Below are positions 17,646-25,602 of a DNA stretch of 64,000 nt, piece by piece. Source of the stretch: Streptomyces netropsis. GTDB lineage: Bacteria > Actinomycetota > Actinomycetes > Streptomycetales > Streptomycetaceae. The stretch's first letter is position 1; the number at the start of each line of letters is the position of its first letter. Both the position numbers and the translations under genes were made by a program. Below the pieces are notes generated by a model. It had not been told where the DNA came from. It ran no database searches and saw only the letters and a list, made by a program, of their open reading frames with translations. The stretch covers positions 1 through 64,000 of the forward strand of contig NZ_JACHJG010000010.1 in assembly GCF_014203545.1 (NCBI RefSeq), given 5' to 3'.

Positions 17646-18650
17646 GTGCGCAAGCTTTGGGTGGGCGTGGGTGTTGGAATCGGGATGTGCCTGAGCTTCA
17701 TCGGGCTGCTCGTTCTCGGGGTGTATTCGGCTGCCTGGAAGCTCGGCGGCCCGGGTTCGGGAGCGATTGGGCTGGCCGAAGGCTCGGTCCCGGCCGCCTA
17801 TCGGTCAATTGTGCAGAAATGGGGCAACTTGTGCCCCGCCCTCAACCCTGCGATCCTCGCCGCCCAGCTCTACACCGAGAGCAACTGGGACCCGACGGCG
17901 GAAAGTCACGCCGCGGCTCAGGGCATTGCGCAATTCATCCCCGAGACATGGGCGACGCAGGGGATTGACGGTAACGGGGACGGTAAGCGGAACGTATGGG
18001 ACCCAGCCGATGCGATCCCTTCGGCCGCCAAGTACGACTGCGAGCTGTCAGGTGACGTGAAGGGCGTGCCGGGGAACGTCACGGACAACATGCTCGCCGC
18101 CTACAACGCGGGCCCGTACCGCGTCATCAAGGCGGGCGGTGTGCCGTCGATCAGCGAGACCCAGGGTTATGTGAAATCCATCCGCGATCTCGAGAAGAGC
18201 TTCGCGCGCCCCGTCGGGCGGGTGGCGCCCTCGCAGCGGGCGGCCGGGGCGATCTACTTCGCGCAGGAGAAGCTCGGGACGCCCTATCTGTGGGGCGGCG
18301 ACGGCACCAAGGAGGACAACGGGCGTTTCGACTGCTCGGGGCTGACGAAGGCTGCCTACGAGTCGGTGGGGATCGAGCTGCCGCGTGTGGCGAACGACCA
18401 GTGGAACGCGGGAGCCCATCCCAAGCGGGACGAGCTGCTCCCCGGTGACCTGGTGTTCTTCGCGCACAACCTGCAGGATCCGCGCAGCATCCACCACGTG
18501 GGGCTGTATGTGGGCGGCGGGTACATGATCAACGCGCCGTACACGGGGGCCGTGATCCGGTTCGACAAAATCGACACACCGGATTACATCGGTGCGACGA
18601 GAGTGACCGAAGACGGCGCGAAGGCGTTGCCTCGTACGAACAACGCATGA
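17646..18650 (+). CDS. VirB1-like lytic transglycosylase with NlpC/P60 endopeptidase domain
   Basis: The 334-residue bifunctional peptidoglycan hydrolase has an N-terminal transmembrane helix or uncleaved signal (about 4-30). It is followed by an SLT domain (about 50-185) with catalytic Glu78 in YTESNWDP, AAQGIAQFIPETW and AAYNAG. An NlpC/P60 domain (about 195-325) follows with Cys230 in FDCSGLT and His284 in IHHVGLYVG. The pairing is typical of Gram-positive T4SS wall-opening enzymes (VirB1/TcpG type). This supports the reading of the 5-18 kb block as one envelope machine. Confidence 0.9.
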   Translation: MRKLWVGVGVGIGMCLSFIGLLVLGVYSAAWKLGGPGSGAIGLAEGSVPAAYRSIVQKWGNLCPALNPAILAAQLYTESNWDPTAESHAAAQGIAQFIPETWATQGIDGNGDGKRNVWDPADAIPSAAKYDCELSGDVKGVPGNVTDNMLAAYNAGPYRVIKAGGVPSISETQGYVKSIRDLEKSFARPVGRVAPSQRAAGAIYFAQEKLGTPYLWGGDGTKEDNGRFDCSGLTKAAYESVGIELPRVANDQWNAGAHPKRDELLPGDLVFFAHNLQDPRSIHHVGLYVGGGYMINAPYTGAVIRFDKIDTPDYIGATRVTEDGAKALPRTNNA

Positions 18651-18719
18651 ACGCCGCGCCCTGGGCTGCGACGATGGGTCACCCTTCGATAACGTCCTGG
18701 TGATCTTTGGGTTGAGGGT

Positions 18720-18747
18720 GGAACGCCTGGCCGGATCGAGGCGTTCC
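18720..18747 (+). terminator. Intrinsic terminator-like hairpin
   Basis: The arms GGAACGCCT and AGGCGTTCC form a perfect 9-bp stem with a 10-nt loop followed by ATT, 70 nt after the transglycosylase stop and before the PAP2 gene. Confidence 0.7.
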
Positions 18748-18842
18748 ATTGGGAGTGGGGAAGCAGCGCCGGGGCTGGGCGCACGGACCACGGGGGTCGG
18801 CAGCTGGACGTAGAAACAGGCGACAGATAGGGGCCGTGGGAC

Positions 18843-19580
18843 ATGGCTGGACTCGTGATGGGGCATCCCATGCCAGAGGCCAGGGGTGGATCGAACCCCG
18901 ACGTCAGCCTGCTCTACGACATCAACGGCATCGCGAAGGACGCGCCCAACTGGCTCGACCGGACCATGGAGTTCATCGGCGAGTTCGGCATCGTCCTCGG
19001 TCTCGGTGTGCTCATGCTCTTCGCCTGGTGGAGCGTCCGCAAGAGCGAGGACGCGCCCGCCGGGGTCGCCGCGCTGGTGTGGGCTCCGCTCGCCGCCGGG
19101 ATCGCGCTGCTCGTGAACATCCCGATCCGAGGGTTCGTCAAAAGGCCGCGCCCGTTCGTCGATCACGGCGGGCTGGACGTCCTGGTCAAGGGCAAGACCG
19201 ACTTCTCCTTCGTCAGCGACCATGCCACGCTGACCATGGCGCTGGGCGTCGGCCTCTTCGTCGCCCACCGGAAGTACGGGCTCGTCGGGATCGGCCTCGC
19301 GCTCCTCGAAGGCTTCTGCCGCGTCTACATGGGCGTGCACTATCCGACCGACGTCGTCGGCGGCCTCGCCCTCGGCACGGCCGTCGCCCTGCTGCTCGCC
19401 CCGCTCGCGATGATGCTGCTCACGCCGCTGGCCAGGACGGTCGCCGGTTCGCGGGCCGGTTGGCTCGTGCGGTCGGCCAAGGCGCCCCGGCCCGTGATGG
19501 CACGGGCCGGGAGCGGTGCCGAGGCCGACGCGGGATTCCCCGAGCACCCCCGGCACCGGGACAACGACCTCGCGGCCTGA
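18843..19580 (+). CDS. PAP2-family phosphatase (membrane)
   Basis: The 245-residue polytopic protein carries the three PAP2 acid-phosphatase signatures KRPRP, SDHAT and RVYMGVHYPTDVVGG (C1-C3 equivalents), with about five transmembrane segments. The family dephosphorylates phosphatidic acid, undecaprenyl pyrophosphate or related lipids at the outer face of the membrane. Actual substrate unknown. ATG 18843 is the first start after a terminator-like hairpin; ATG 18858 is possible. It converges on the FAD oxidoreductase. Confidence 0.88.
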   Translation: MAGLVMGHPMPEARGGSNPDVSLLYDINGIAKDAPNWLDRTMEFIGEFGIVLGLGVLMLFAWWSVRKSEDAPAGVAALVWAPLAAGIALLVNIPIRGFVKRPRPFVDHGGLDVLVKGKTDFSFVSDHATLTMALGVGLFVAHRKYGLVGIGLALLEGFCRVYMGVHYPTDVVGGLALGTAVALLLAPLAMMLLTPLARTVAGSRAGWLVRSAKAPRPVMARAGSGAEADAGFPEHPRHRDNDLAA

Positions 19581-19599
19581 GCCCCTTCCGAAGCCGGTG

Positions 19600-19650
19600 T
19601 CACCGTGCCTGTGACGTCACGGTCCCTGTGACGTCACAGCGACTGCGGCG
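19600..19650. terminator. Palindrome-rich convergent terminator region
   Basis: Between convergent stops there are two copies of GTGACGTCAC (19611-19620 and inside 19626-19639) and a third partial copy, GCGTCACAGTGCC. The 14-bp CTGTGACGTCACAG is a perfect palindrome. The likely role is bidirectional termination; the repeated GTGACGTCAC could alternatively be a protein-binding site. Confidence 0.5.
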
Positions 19651-21231
19651 TCACAGTGCCTGCGGGAAGGTGAACAGCCTTCCCGCGTCGTACTTCCCCT
19701 TGATCTTCGCCAGCCGGTCCGCCGCGTCCCCGTAGTACGCCTTGCGCCAGTCCTTCAGGCTCGCGTCCGCGTAGTTCTGGTACGCGGCGCCCGAGGCGAA
19801 GCGGCGCATCGCCGCGTGCGTGCCGTCCAGCCACGCGGTCTGCTTCGTCCCCGAGCCGCCCGCCGCCCACGAGGTCAGGTACTGCGCGAGGAAGCGCGAC
19901 CGGCGGTGCACGAAGGCCGTCGACAGCGGCTGCACACGGTTGACCGCCCCGCCCAGCGCCGTCAGCTGGATCGAGCCGCCGCCGCTGCCACCGCTCTTGC
20001 CGAATCGTTCCACCTGGTCGAGCAGCGCGCGGATGCCCGCCGCCGGGAGCGAGCGGTCGTAGAAGTCGGAGCGGGCCGCGTACGTCTCCCGCTCCAGTGC
20101 ACCGGAGGACTCGCGTCCGGGGGTCTTGCCCGGCAGATGGCACTGCGTCTGGGTCTTGTCGCCGCAGCCCGCGTAGGCGCGCATCGAGTCGAGGTAGCCG
20201 CGGCGGCGCAGCCCGAGGCCCTTCTTCGGGGCGCTGCCCACCTTGCGCACCAGCTCGTCCAGGGCGTTCTCCAGATCGCCGTACGTGCCCAGGGAGTACG
20301 CGACGACGGAGACGCGGGGGGTGCCGCCCGCCGCCACGGCCAGGTCGCACGCGGACCAGATCTCGTCCGGCTGTGTCGGGCCCCACTCCTGCCAGGCGCG
20401 GATCACGTCGGCGGCCTTCGCCCAGGGCCAGGAGACGTAGCCGGTCACGCAGTCCGACGCCTTCCGGGTGCGGAAGCGCAGCTCGGTCACGACGCCGAAG
20501 TTGCCGTTGCCCGCGCCGCGCAGCGCCCAGAAGAGGTCGGTGTTGCGGGAGGAGTCGCAGTCGACGGTCTTGCCGTCGGCGGTGACGAGGGTGGCGCCGG
20601 TGAGGCTGTCGCAGGTCAGGCCGTACGCCCGGGAGAGCACGCCGTGACCGCCGCCGAGGGTGAGACCGGAGACGCCGACGGTGGGGCAGGAGCCGGCCGG
20701 GATGGTGGCGCCGTGCGCGGCGAGGCCGGTGTAGACGTCGATGAGCTTGGCGCCCGCGCCGATCACTGCGGTGGAGGCGGTGGGGGTGCGGACCGACTTC
20801 AGCCGGGAGACGTCGATGACGAGGCGGTCCGTGCCGCTGGACCAACCCGCGTAGCTGTGGCCGCCGTTGCGTATGGAGACGGGTATGGAGTGGCGGCGGG
20901 CGAACGCGAGGCACTGCGCTATGTCGCCGGTGCCGGCGACATAGGCGACCCCGGCGGGGCGCTGGTTGTCGAAGCGGGTGTTGTAGAGCTGGCGGGCGGC
21001 CGCGTAGTCGGCGTCGCCGGGACGGACGACACCGCCGGACAGGCCCTTGCCGAGGGCGGTCCAGTCGGCCGGCTTGGCCTTGGAGGCGGCGGTGACCGAG
21101 GTGGACCGGCTCGCGTTGGTCATCCGGCCCGGGGTCGCCTGGGTGGTGTCGTCGGCGCACGCCGCCGCCCACACGCCGGCGGCCGCCAGCCCCGTCCCCG
21201 TCGCCAACAGCCTGCGCCTGTCCATGGCCAT
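19651..21231 (-). CDS. Exported FAD-linked oxidoreductase (BBE-like)
   Basis: The 526-residue protein has a twin-arginine-like signal (MDRRRLL) and a lipobox-like AAAC near residue 25, suggesting Tat export and possibly lipid anchoring. The FAD-binding_4 domain (about 60-260) shows RNGGHSYAGW, whose His is the usual covalent FAD-attachment residue, and GLTLGGGHG. The C-terminus has a berberine-bridge-enzyme motif with YQNYADASLKDW. Such enzymes oxidise sugars or secondary metabolites. ATG 21231 was chosen for its AAGGGGC ribosome-binding site; the next ATG is two codons in. Substrate unknown. Confidence 0.86.
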   Translation of the reverse strand: MAMDRRRLLATGTGLAAAGVWAAACADDTTQATPGRMTNASRSTSVTAASKAKPADWTALGKGLSGGVVRPGDADYAAARQLYNTRFDNQRPAGVAYVAGTGDIAQCLAFARRHSIPVSIRNGGHSYAGWSSGTDRLVIDVSRLKSVRTPTASTAVIGAGAKLIDVYTGLAAHGATIPAGSCPTVGVSGLTLGGGHGVLSRAYGLTCDSLTGATLVTADGKTVDCDSSRNTDLFWALRGAGNGNFGVVTELRFRTRKASDCVTGYVSWPWAKAADVIRAWQEWGPTQPDEIWSACDLAVAAGGTPRVSVVAYSLGTYGDLENALDELVRKVGSAPKKGLGLRRRGYLDSMRAYAGCGDKTQTQCHLPGKTPGRESSGALERETYAARSDFYDRSLPAAGIRALLDQVERFGKSGGSGGGSIQLTALGGAVNRVQPLSTAFVHRRSRFLAQYLTSWAAGGSGTKQTAWLDGTHAAMRRFASGAAYQNYADASLKDWRKAYYGDAADRLAKIKGKYDAGRLFTFPQAL

Positions 21232-21337
21232 GTCGCCCGCCCCTTGTCGCCCTGTACGTGATGCGCCGCACGTGATGCGCGGTGTACCTGCCTGGACAGA
21301 TGACGCACGTGGGCGGGCGGTTCCCTGTACGCGGCAG

Positions 21338-21547
21338 CTATTGGTTTCCCGCCGCCGCGAGGTGGCCGGCGCCGTCCTCGCGGGCGAGGGAGCGGGCGCG
21401 GCGGGCGGGTCCGAACCAGCCGCAGCTGCAGCGGGCCGTGCAGAACGACCCTCTCTCGCTCGTGCTGATGTGGTGCTCGGCGGGGTGCTGCGCCGCTCGC
21501 CGTGCGGGCGGGGGCGCGGGCTGGTTCGCGGGGGCTGCGTCGGACAC
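21338..21547 (-). CDS. Small cysteine-rich protein (hypothetical)
   Basis: The 69-residue minus-strand frame lies in the gap between two divergent genes. It contains GSFCTARCSCGWFGPARRAR, a Cys-x3-Cys-x-Cys cluster followed by a basic helix. The pattern and codon bias look like a real small Streptomyces protein, possibly metal-binding. The GTG start has no clear ribosome-binding site, so the N-terminus is uncertain. The opposite-strand frame is less plausible. Confidence 0.5.
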   Translation of the reverse strand: MSDAAPANQPAPPPARRAAQHPAEHHISTSERGSFCTARCSCGWFGPARRARSLAREDGAGHLAAAGNQ

Positions 21548-21637
21548 GTGACCACGCTACCCGGCCGTGACGGTGACACCCACGCGGTCGTTGAACGGAT
21601 CGGGGTCCACAGCGTTTTCGGTAGGGGGCTGGCGGTC

Positions 21638-22657
21638 ATGGTGGTGCGAGGGCAAAGACGCAGGGGCGCGGTCGTCGCCACCGCGGTCGCGGGCGGCGTC
21701 GCCGTCGTTCTGCTGGCGTCCGGCTGCTCCCCGATGACCGCGGCCTACGAGCCGCAGGGCGGCCGGGGCGGCCGTCCCCACTCCGCCCGGCCGGTCCACG
21801 GGACGGGGTCCCTGGCCGACCCGCGCCGGGCGCTCGGCGCCGTGCGCCGGGCCGCCGCCGTCCTCGCCCGGGAGGGCGGCGCGAAGGTCGCGACGTCCAT
21901 GGAGACCGTCAGCGGCGGCACCCGGCTGACGATCCAGGGCTCGGGCGTCTACGACTTCGCCCGGCCCGTCGGCGAGTTGACGGTGCTGCTGCCCGAGGAC
22001 GCGGCCGGGGCCGCCGAACACCGGCCGATCACCGAGGTCTTCACCCCGGGCGGGCTGTACATGAAGAACCGCGGGGCGGGGGTGCCCGCCGACAAGTGGG
22101 TGCGGCTGGACACGGCCGCGCTCCCCGACGGCAACCTCCTCACGAGCGGGGCCACCGACCCCCTCGCCGCGGCCGAACTGCTCGGAGGCGCCCGCGAGGT
22201 GACGTACATGCGGGACGAGCGGGTAGGCGGGGTCCGTGTGGGTCACTACTGGGGGACGATCGATCTCGGACGGGCCGCGCGCGCGGCACCGGCGCGCGAC
22301 CGGGGGCCGCTCGCCGCGGCGGCGAAAGGGTTCTCCAGCGGCACGGTGGCCTTCGACGTCCTCATCGACGAGCAGGGCAGACCGCGCGAGCTGCGCTACC
22401 GGTTCAGCGTCGAGGGCGGAAGGGGCGATACCGGAGACGCCGGCGCGGGCGGCGATCCGGCGGCCGACGGGAGCGGCGCCACGACGGCCACGGCGGTCGC
22501 CGCCGCCACGGCTACGGCGGTGCGGCCCTCGCCTTCCGCGGTCCCGATGACCGTCGTCTCGACCGTCCGGCTCTCCGCCTTCGGTACGGGGGTCAGGGTG
22601 GGCCTGCCGGCGCCCGGCGATATCTATGCGGGGAAGGTCGGTTCGCCGCAGAAATAG
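21638..22657 (+). CDS. Putative lipoprotein
   Basis: The 339-residue protein has a basic N-terminus, a hydrophobic stretch and the lipobox LLASGC (Cys near residue 29), indicating a lipid-anchored extracellular protein. The mature part has the general layout of Streptomyces LolA/LppX-like lipoproteins (long beta strands such as MTVVSTVRLSAFGTGVRV at the C-terminus), with an Ala/Thr-rich insert near 280. ATG 21638 follows AGGGGG. No enzymatic motif is visible; ligand binding is possible. Confidence 0.75.
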   Translation: MVVRGQRRRGAVVATAVAGGVAVVLLASGCSPMTAAYEPQGGRGGRPHSARPVHGTGSLADPRRALGAVRRAAAVLAREGGAKVATSMETVSGGTRLTIQGSGVYDFARPVGELTVLLPEDAAGAAEHRPITEVFTPGGLYMKNRGAGVPADKWVRLDTAALPDGNLLTSGATDPLAAAELLGGAREVTYMRDERVGGVRVGHYWGTIDLGRAARAAPARDRGPLAAAAKGFSSGTVAFDVLIDEQGRPRELRYRFSVEGGRGDTGDAGAGGDPAADGSGATTATAVAAATATAVRPSPSAVPMTVVSTVRLSAFGTGVRVGLPAPGDIYAGKVGSPQK

Positions 22658-22880
22658 TGCGGCAGGGCGTAGTTGGCCATGGAAATGGTCCATCTGTGCC
22701 ATGCGCGGAGTGTGTACCGATCACTACGCTGGTAAACCGAGTGCCGGGGGTTCCGGGGCGCGTACCGGGAACGCGCGGCGGGGGCGCGATCGCGGAATCC
22801 GTCGGAGGGCAAGCAAAGAATATGTAAAGACCAAAGCGAAGAGCAGAGCGGAAGACCGACGACCCGAGGAGGTGAATCAC

Positions 22881-23063
22881 GTGGCTTCACGACCCGGTTC
22901 GTCCGGCGGGCCGGATCCCGTGGCCCTCATCGAGATCGATCTCTACGGTGAGCTGATGATCGCCGCGTCGAGCGTCGACGAGGAGCGGCTCAGTCCGGAC
23001 CGGATCGACGAGGTGCTCCGCGTCGTTCCTCGCGGGCCGCAGGGGGATGCCGACGGGGGCTGA
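22881..23063 (+). CDS. Small conserved-looking protein, unknown function
   Basis: The 60-residue acidic protein has a core DPVALIEIDLYGELMIAASS followed by DRIDEVLRVV. GTG 22881 is preceded by the very strong ribosome-binding site GAGGAGGTGA (22866-22875), which argues that it is expressed. It ends about 60 nt before the convergent csoR gene. No motif of known function was recognised. Confidence 0.65.
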   Translation: MASRPGSSGGPDPVALIEIDLYGELMIAASSVDEERLSPDRIDEVLRVVPRGPQGDADGG

Positions 23064-23126
23064 GCGCGGTGCCCGGCCCCGGGCGCGTGATCACGGGGCT
23101 CCGCCCGGTCCGCCCCGGCGTGCGGG

Positions 23127-23522
23127 TTACGTACGCAGCAGGCGTGCGATGGCCGCGCTGGCCTCGGCGACCTTGGCGTCGATCTCCGCGCCGCCCTTGA
23201 GGGCCGCGTCGGCGACGCAGTGGCGCAGGTGCTCCTCCAGCAGCTGCAGGGCGAACGACTGCAGGGCCTTGGTGCTCGCCGAGACCTGCGTGAGTATGTC
23301 GATGCAGTAGACGTCTTCCTCGACCATGCGCTGGAGGCCGCGGATCTGGCCCTCGATCCGGCGCAGGCGCTTGAGGTGCTGGTCCTTCTGCTTGCTGTAG
23401 CCGTGGGGGCCGGGGTGCTGCTCGGACGCCGCGGCGGGGGCGTCGGCGGCGGGGGCGCCGTGGCAGGGCGCCGCGCCCGACGGGTCGGTGGTGCCGGTCG
23501 CTGCGGCTTCCGTGGTCGTCAT
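23127..23522 (-). CDS. csoR: Copper-sensing transcriptional repressor CsoR
   Basis: The 131-residue DUF156/CsoR-family repressor has the Cu(I)-binding triad Cys73 (VYCIDIL), His98 and Cys102 (HLRHC) with the spacing known for Streptomyces CsoR. An extended His/Cys/Ala-rich N-terminal tail (1-42) is also typical of that genus. ATG 23522 was chosen because GGAGGA precedes it; the frame stays open upstream to 23597 but without family similarity. The family represses copper efflux genes and releases DNA on Cu(I) binding. A matching operator lies upstream (23660-23676), so autoregulation is likely. Confidence 0.92.
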   Translation of the reverse strand: MTTTEAAATGTTDPSGAAPCHGAPAADAPAAASEQHPGPHGYSKQKDQHLKRLRRIEGQIRGLQRMVEEDVYCIDILTQVSASTKALQSFALQLLEEHLRHCVADAALKGGAEIDAKVAEASAAIARLLRT

Positions 23523-23659
23523 GGCGTCCTCCGTCGTTCTGCCCGTCGCGGATGTACGTGTCGTGGTGTCGCGGATAGCTGTGCGGCGCTTACTCACGGT
23601 GCATGCGCTCGGTATGCGGCGCCTATGCGGTGCGTATAACGGTTCGTATACCCCAAGGC

Positions 23660-23676
23660 ATACCCCCGACGGGTAT
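23660..23676 (-). promoter_or_regulatory. CsoR operator
   Basis: ATACCCCCGACGGGTAT is a perfect inverted repeat (ATACCC, 5-nt spacer, GGGTAT) of the kind bound by Streptomyces CsoR. It lies about 140 nt upstream of the csoR start. A partial second site, GTATACCCC, lies directly beside it at 23646-23654. Confidence 0.8.
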
Positions 23677-23845
23677 ATGGTACCGAAATTTATTGCCCAA
23701 GACGGCCGGAAGGTGGCCTGGAGGCGGTACCGCCTTGGTGAGCACTCTGCCCGATGGGCGACACTGAGGGAATGCCAGTTAGCTGTGGCCGGATGATGCG
23801 CCTAGCATCAACGAGACCGAATCCGCTGCACCCCGAGGATCCCAC

Positions 23846-24466
23846 GTGCGCTTTCGTCTGACCCCCAGGGAGACGAGCTTCTACGACATGTTCGCCGCGT
23901 CCGCGGACAACATCGTCACGGGCTCCAAGCTCCTCATGGAACTGCTCGGAGCGGACACCTCCGCCCGGGCCGAGATCGCCGAGCGGATGCGGGCAGCGGA
24001 GCACGCGGGTGACGACGCGACACACGCGATCTTCCACCAGCTGAACTCCTCCTTCATCACGCCGTTCGACCGCGAGGACATCTACAACCTCGCCTCGTCG
24101 CTCGACGACATCATGGACTTCATGGAAGAGGCGGTCGACCTGGTCGTCCTCTACCAGGTCGAGGAATTGCCGAAGGGCGTCGAGCAGCAGATCGAGGTCC
24201 TCGCGCGGGCCGCGGAGCTGACCGCCGAGGCGATGCCGAACCTGCGGACCATGACCAACCTCACGGAGTACTGGATCGAGGTGAACCGGCTGGAGAACCA
24301 GGCGGACCAGATTCACCGCAAGCTCCTCGCCCAGCTCTTCAACGGCAAGTACGACGCCATCGAGGTTCTGAAGCTCAAGCAGATCGTCGATGTGCTGGAG
24401 GAGGCGGCCGACGCGTTCGAGCACGTCGCCAACACCGTCGAGACCATCGCGGTCAAGGAGTCCTGA
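23846..24466 (+). CDS. DUF47/PhoU-like phosphate transport accessory protein
   Basis: The 206-residue all-helical protein of the DUF47 (YkaA/PhoU-related) family has the metal-binding-type E/DxxxD segments, such as EHAGDDATHAIF and FDREDIYNLASSLDDIMDF, and a repeat of the same plan in the C-terminal half (ENQADQIHRKL). It sits 6 nt upstream of a Pit transporter, the usual arrangement; the family is thought to modulate Pit activity. GTG 23846 follows GAGGA. Confidence 0.9.
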   Translation: MRFRLTPRETSFYDMFAASADNIVTGSKLLMELLGADTSARAEIAERMRAAEHAGDDATHAIFHQLNSSFITPFDREDIYNLASSLDDIMDFMEEAVDLVVLYQVEELPKGVEQQIEVLARAAELTAEAMPNLRTMTNLTEYWIEVNRLENQADQIHRKLLAQLFNGKYDAIEVLKLKQIVDVLEEAADAFEHVANTVETIAVKES

Positions 24467-24472
24467 CCCCCG

Positions 24473-25471
24473 GTGGACACGTTCGCACTCGTCGTGACCA
24501 TCGCGGTCGCGCTCGGCTTCACGTATACCAACGGCTTTCACGACTCCGCGAACGCCATCGCGACCTCGGTCTCCACGCGGGCGCTGACCCCGCGCGCGGC
24601 CCTCGCGATGGCGGCGGTGATGAACCTCGCCGGTGCCTTCCTGGGCAGCGGGGTCGCCAAGACCGTCAGTAAGGGCCTGATCGAGACGCCGGTGGGCGAC
24701 AAGGGGATGGGCATCCTCTTCGCGGCCCTGATCGGCGCGATCGTCTGGAACATGGTCACCTGGTACTTCGGGCTGCCCTCGTCGTCCTCGCACGCGCTGT
24801 TCGGCGGCATGGTCGGCGCGGCTCTCGCGGGAGGCACGACCGTCATCTGGTCGGGCGTCCTCGAGAAGGTCGTCATCCCGATGTTCCTGTCGCCCTTCGT
24901 CGGGCTGATCCTCGGCTATCTGGTGATGGTCGTGATCATGTGGATGTTCCGGAAGTCCAACCCGCACAAGGCCAAGCGCGGCTTCCGGATCGCGCAGACG
25001 GTCTCGGCGGCGGGCATGGCGCTCGGCCACGGTCTCCAGGACGCGCAGAAGACCATGGGCATCGTGGTGATGGCGCTGGTCATCGCCGATGTGCAGGACG
25101 CGGGCGCCGCGATTCCGGTCTGGGTCAAGATCGCGTGTGCGCTGACGCTGTCGCTCGGCACGTACGCGGGTGGCTGGCGGATCATGCGGACGCTGGGGCG
25201 CCGCATCATCGAGCTGGACCCGCCGCAGGGCTTCGCGGCCGAGACGACGGCGGCGTCGGTCATGTACACGGCGTCGTTCATGTTCCACGCGCCGATCTCG
25301 ACCACGCACGTCATCACCTCCGCGATCATGGGCGTGGGCTCGACCAAGGGCCCCCGCGCGGTGCGCTGGGGCGTCGCGAAGAACATCGTGATGGGCTGGT
25401 TCATCACCATGCCGGCCGCCGCGCTGGTCGCCGCGTTCAGCTACTGGATCGTGTACCTCGCGTTCGGCTGA
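24473..25471 (+). CDS. pit: PiT-family inorganic phosphate transporter
   Basis: The 332-residue polytopic transporter has the two inverted PiT signature repeats. GFHDSANAIATSVSTRAL near the N-terminus and GHGLQDAQKTMGIVVMAL in the second half are the conserved GxxD-type phosphate/cation sites. Ten or so transmembrane helices are expected. The family is low-affinity and takes up metal phosphate by proton symport. It is co-transcribed with the DUF47 gene and converges on pstB. GTG 24473 is preceded by AAGGAG at long spacing. Confidence 0.93.
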   Translation: MDTFALVVTIAVALGFTYTNGFHDSANAIATSVSTRALTPRAALAMAAVMNLAGAFLGSGVAKTVSKGLIETPVGDKGMGILFAALIGAIVWNMVTWYFGLPSSSSHALFGGMVGAALAGGTTVIWSGVLEKVVIPMFLSPFVGLILGYLVMVVIMWMFRKSNPHKAKRGFRIAQTVSAAGMALGHGLQDAQKTMGIVVMALVIADVQDAGAAIPVWVKIACALTLSLGTYAGGWRIMRTLGRRIIELDPPQGFAAETTAASVMYTASFMFHAPISTTHVITSAIMGVGSTKGPRAVRWGVAKNIVMGWFITMPAAALVAAFSYWIVYLAFG

Positions 25472-25510
25472 CCGCAGCCCCCCCCCGCGTGAGCGGAGCA
25501 GAAAACGAAC

Positions 25511-25545
25511 GGGCCCGCCCCCTGGTAGTCACAGGGGGCGGGCCC
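25511..25545. terminator. Bidirectional terminator between pit and pstB
   Basis: A perfect 14-bp stem, GGGCCCGCCCCCTG with CAGGGGGCGGGCCC, and a 7-nt loop lie between convergent genes. TTCG follows on one side and AAAACGAAC precedes, so it can act on both strands. Confidence 0.88.
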
Positions 25546-25602
25546 TTCGCCTTGCGGCGGCACCGCCATGCAGCGCCGCAAGGCGGCTCGGAGGGGGACC
25601 GG

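Noticed and set aside
5157..18650. Integrative and conjugative element
   Set aside because: No integrase, relaxase, replication gene or flanking direct repeats at a tRNA were seen, and codon bias matches the chromosome.
23690..25309. 539-residue minus-strand frame opposite the DUF47 and Pit genes
   Set aside because: Antisense to two well-supported genes; Arg/Asp/His-rich composition without family resemblance.
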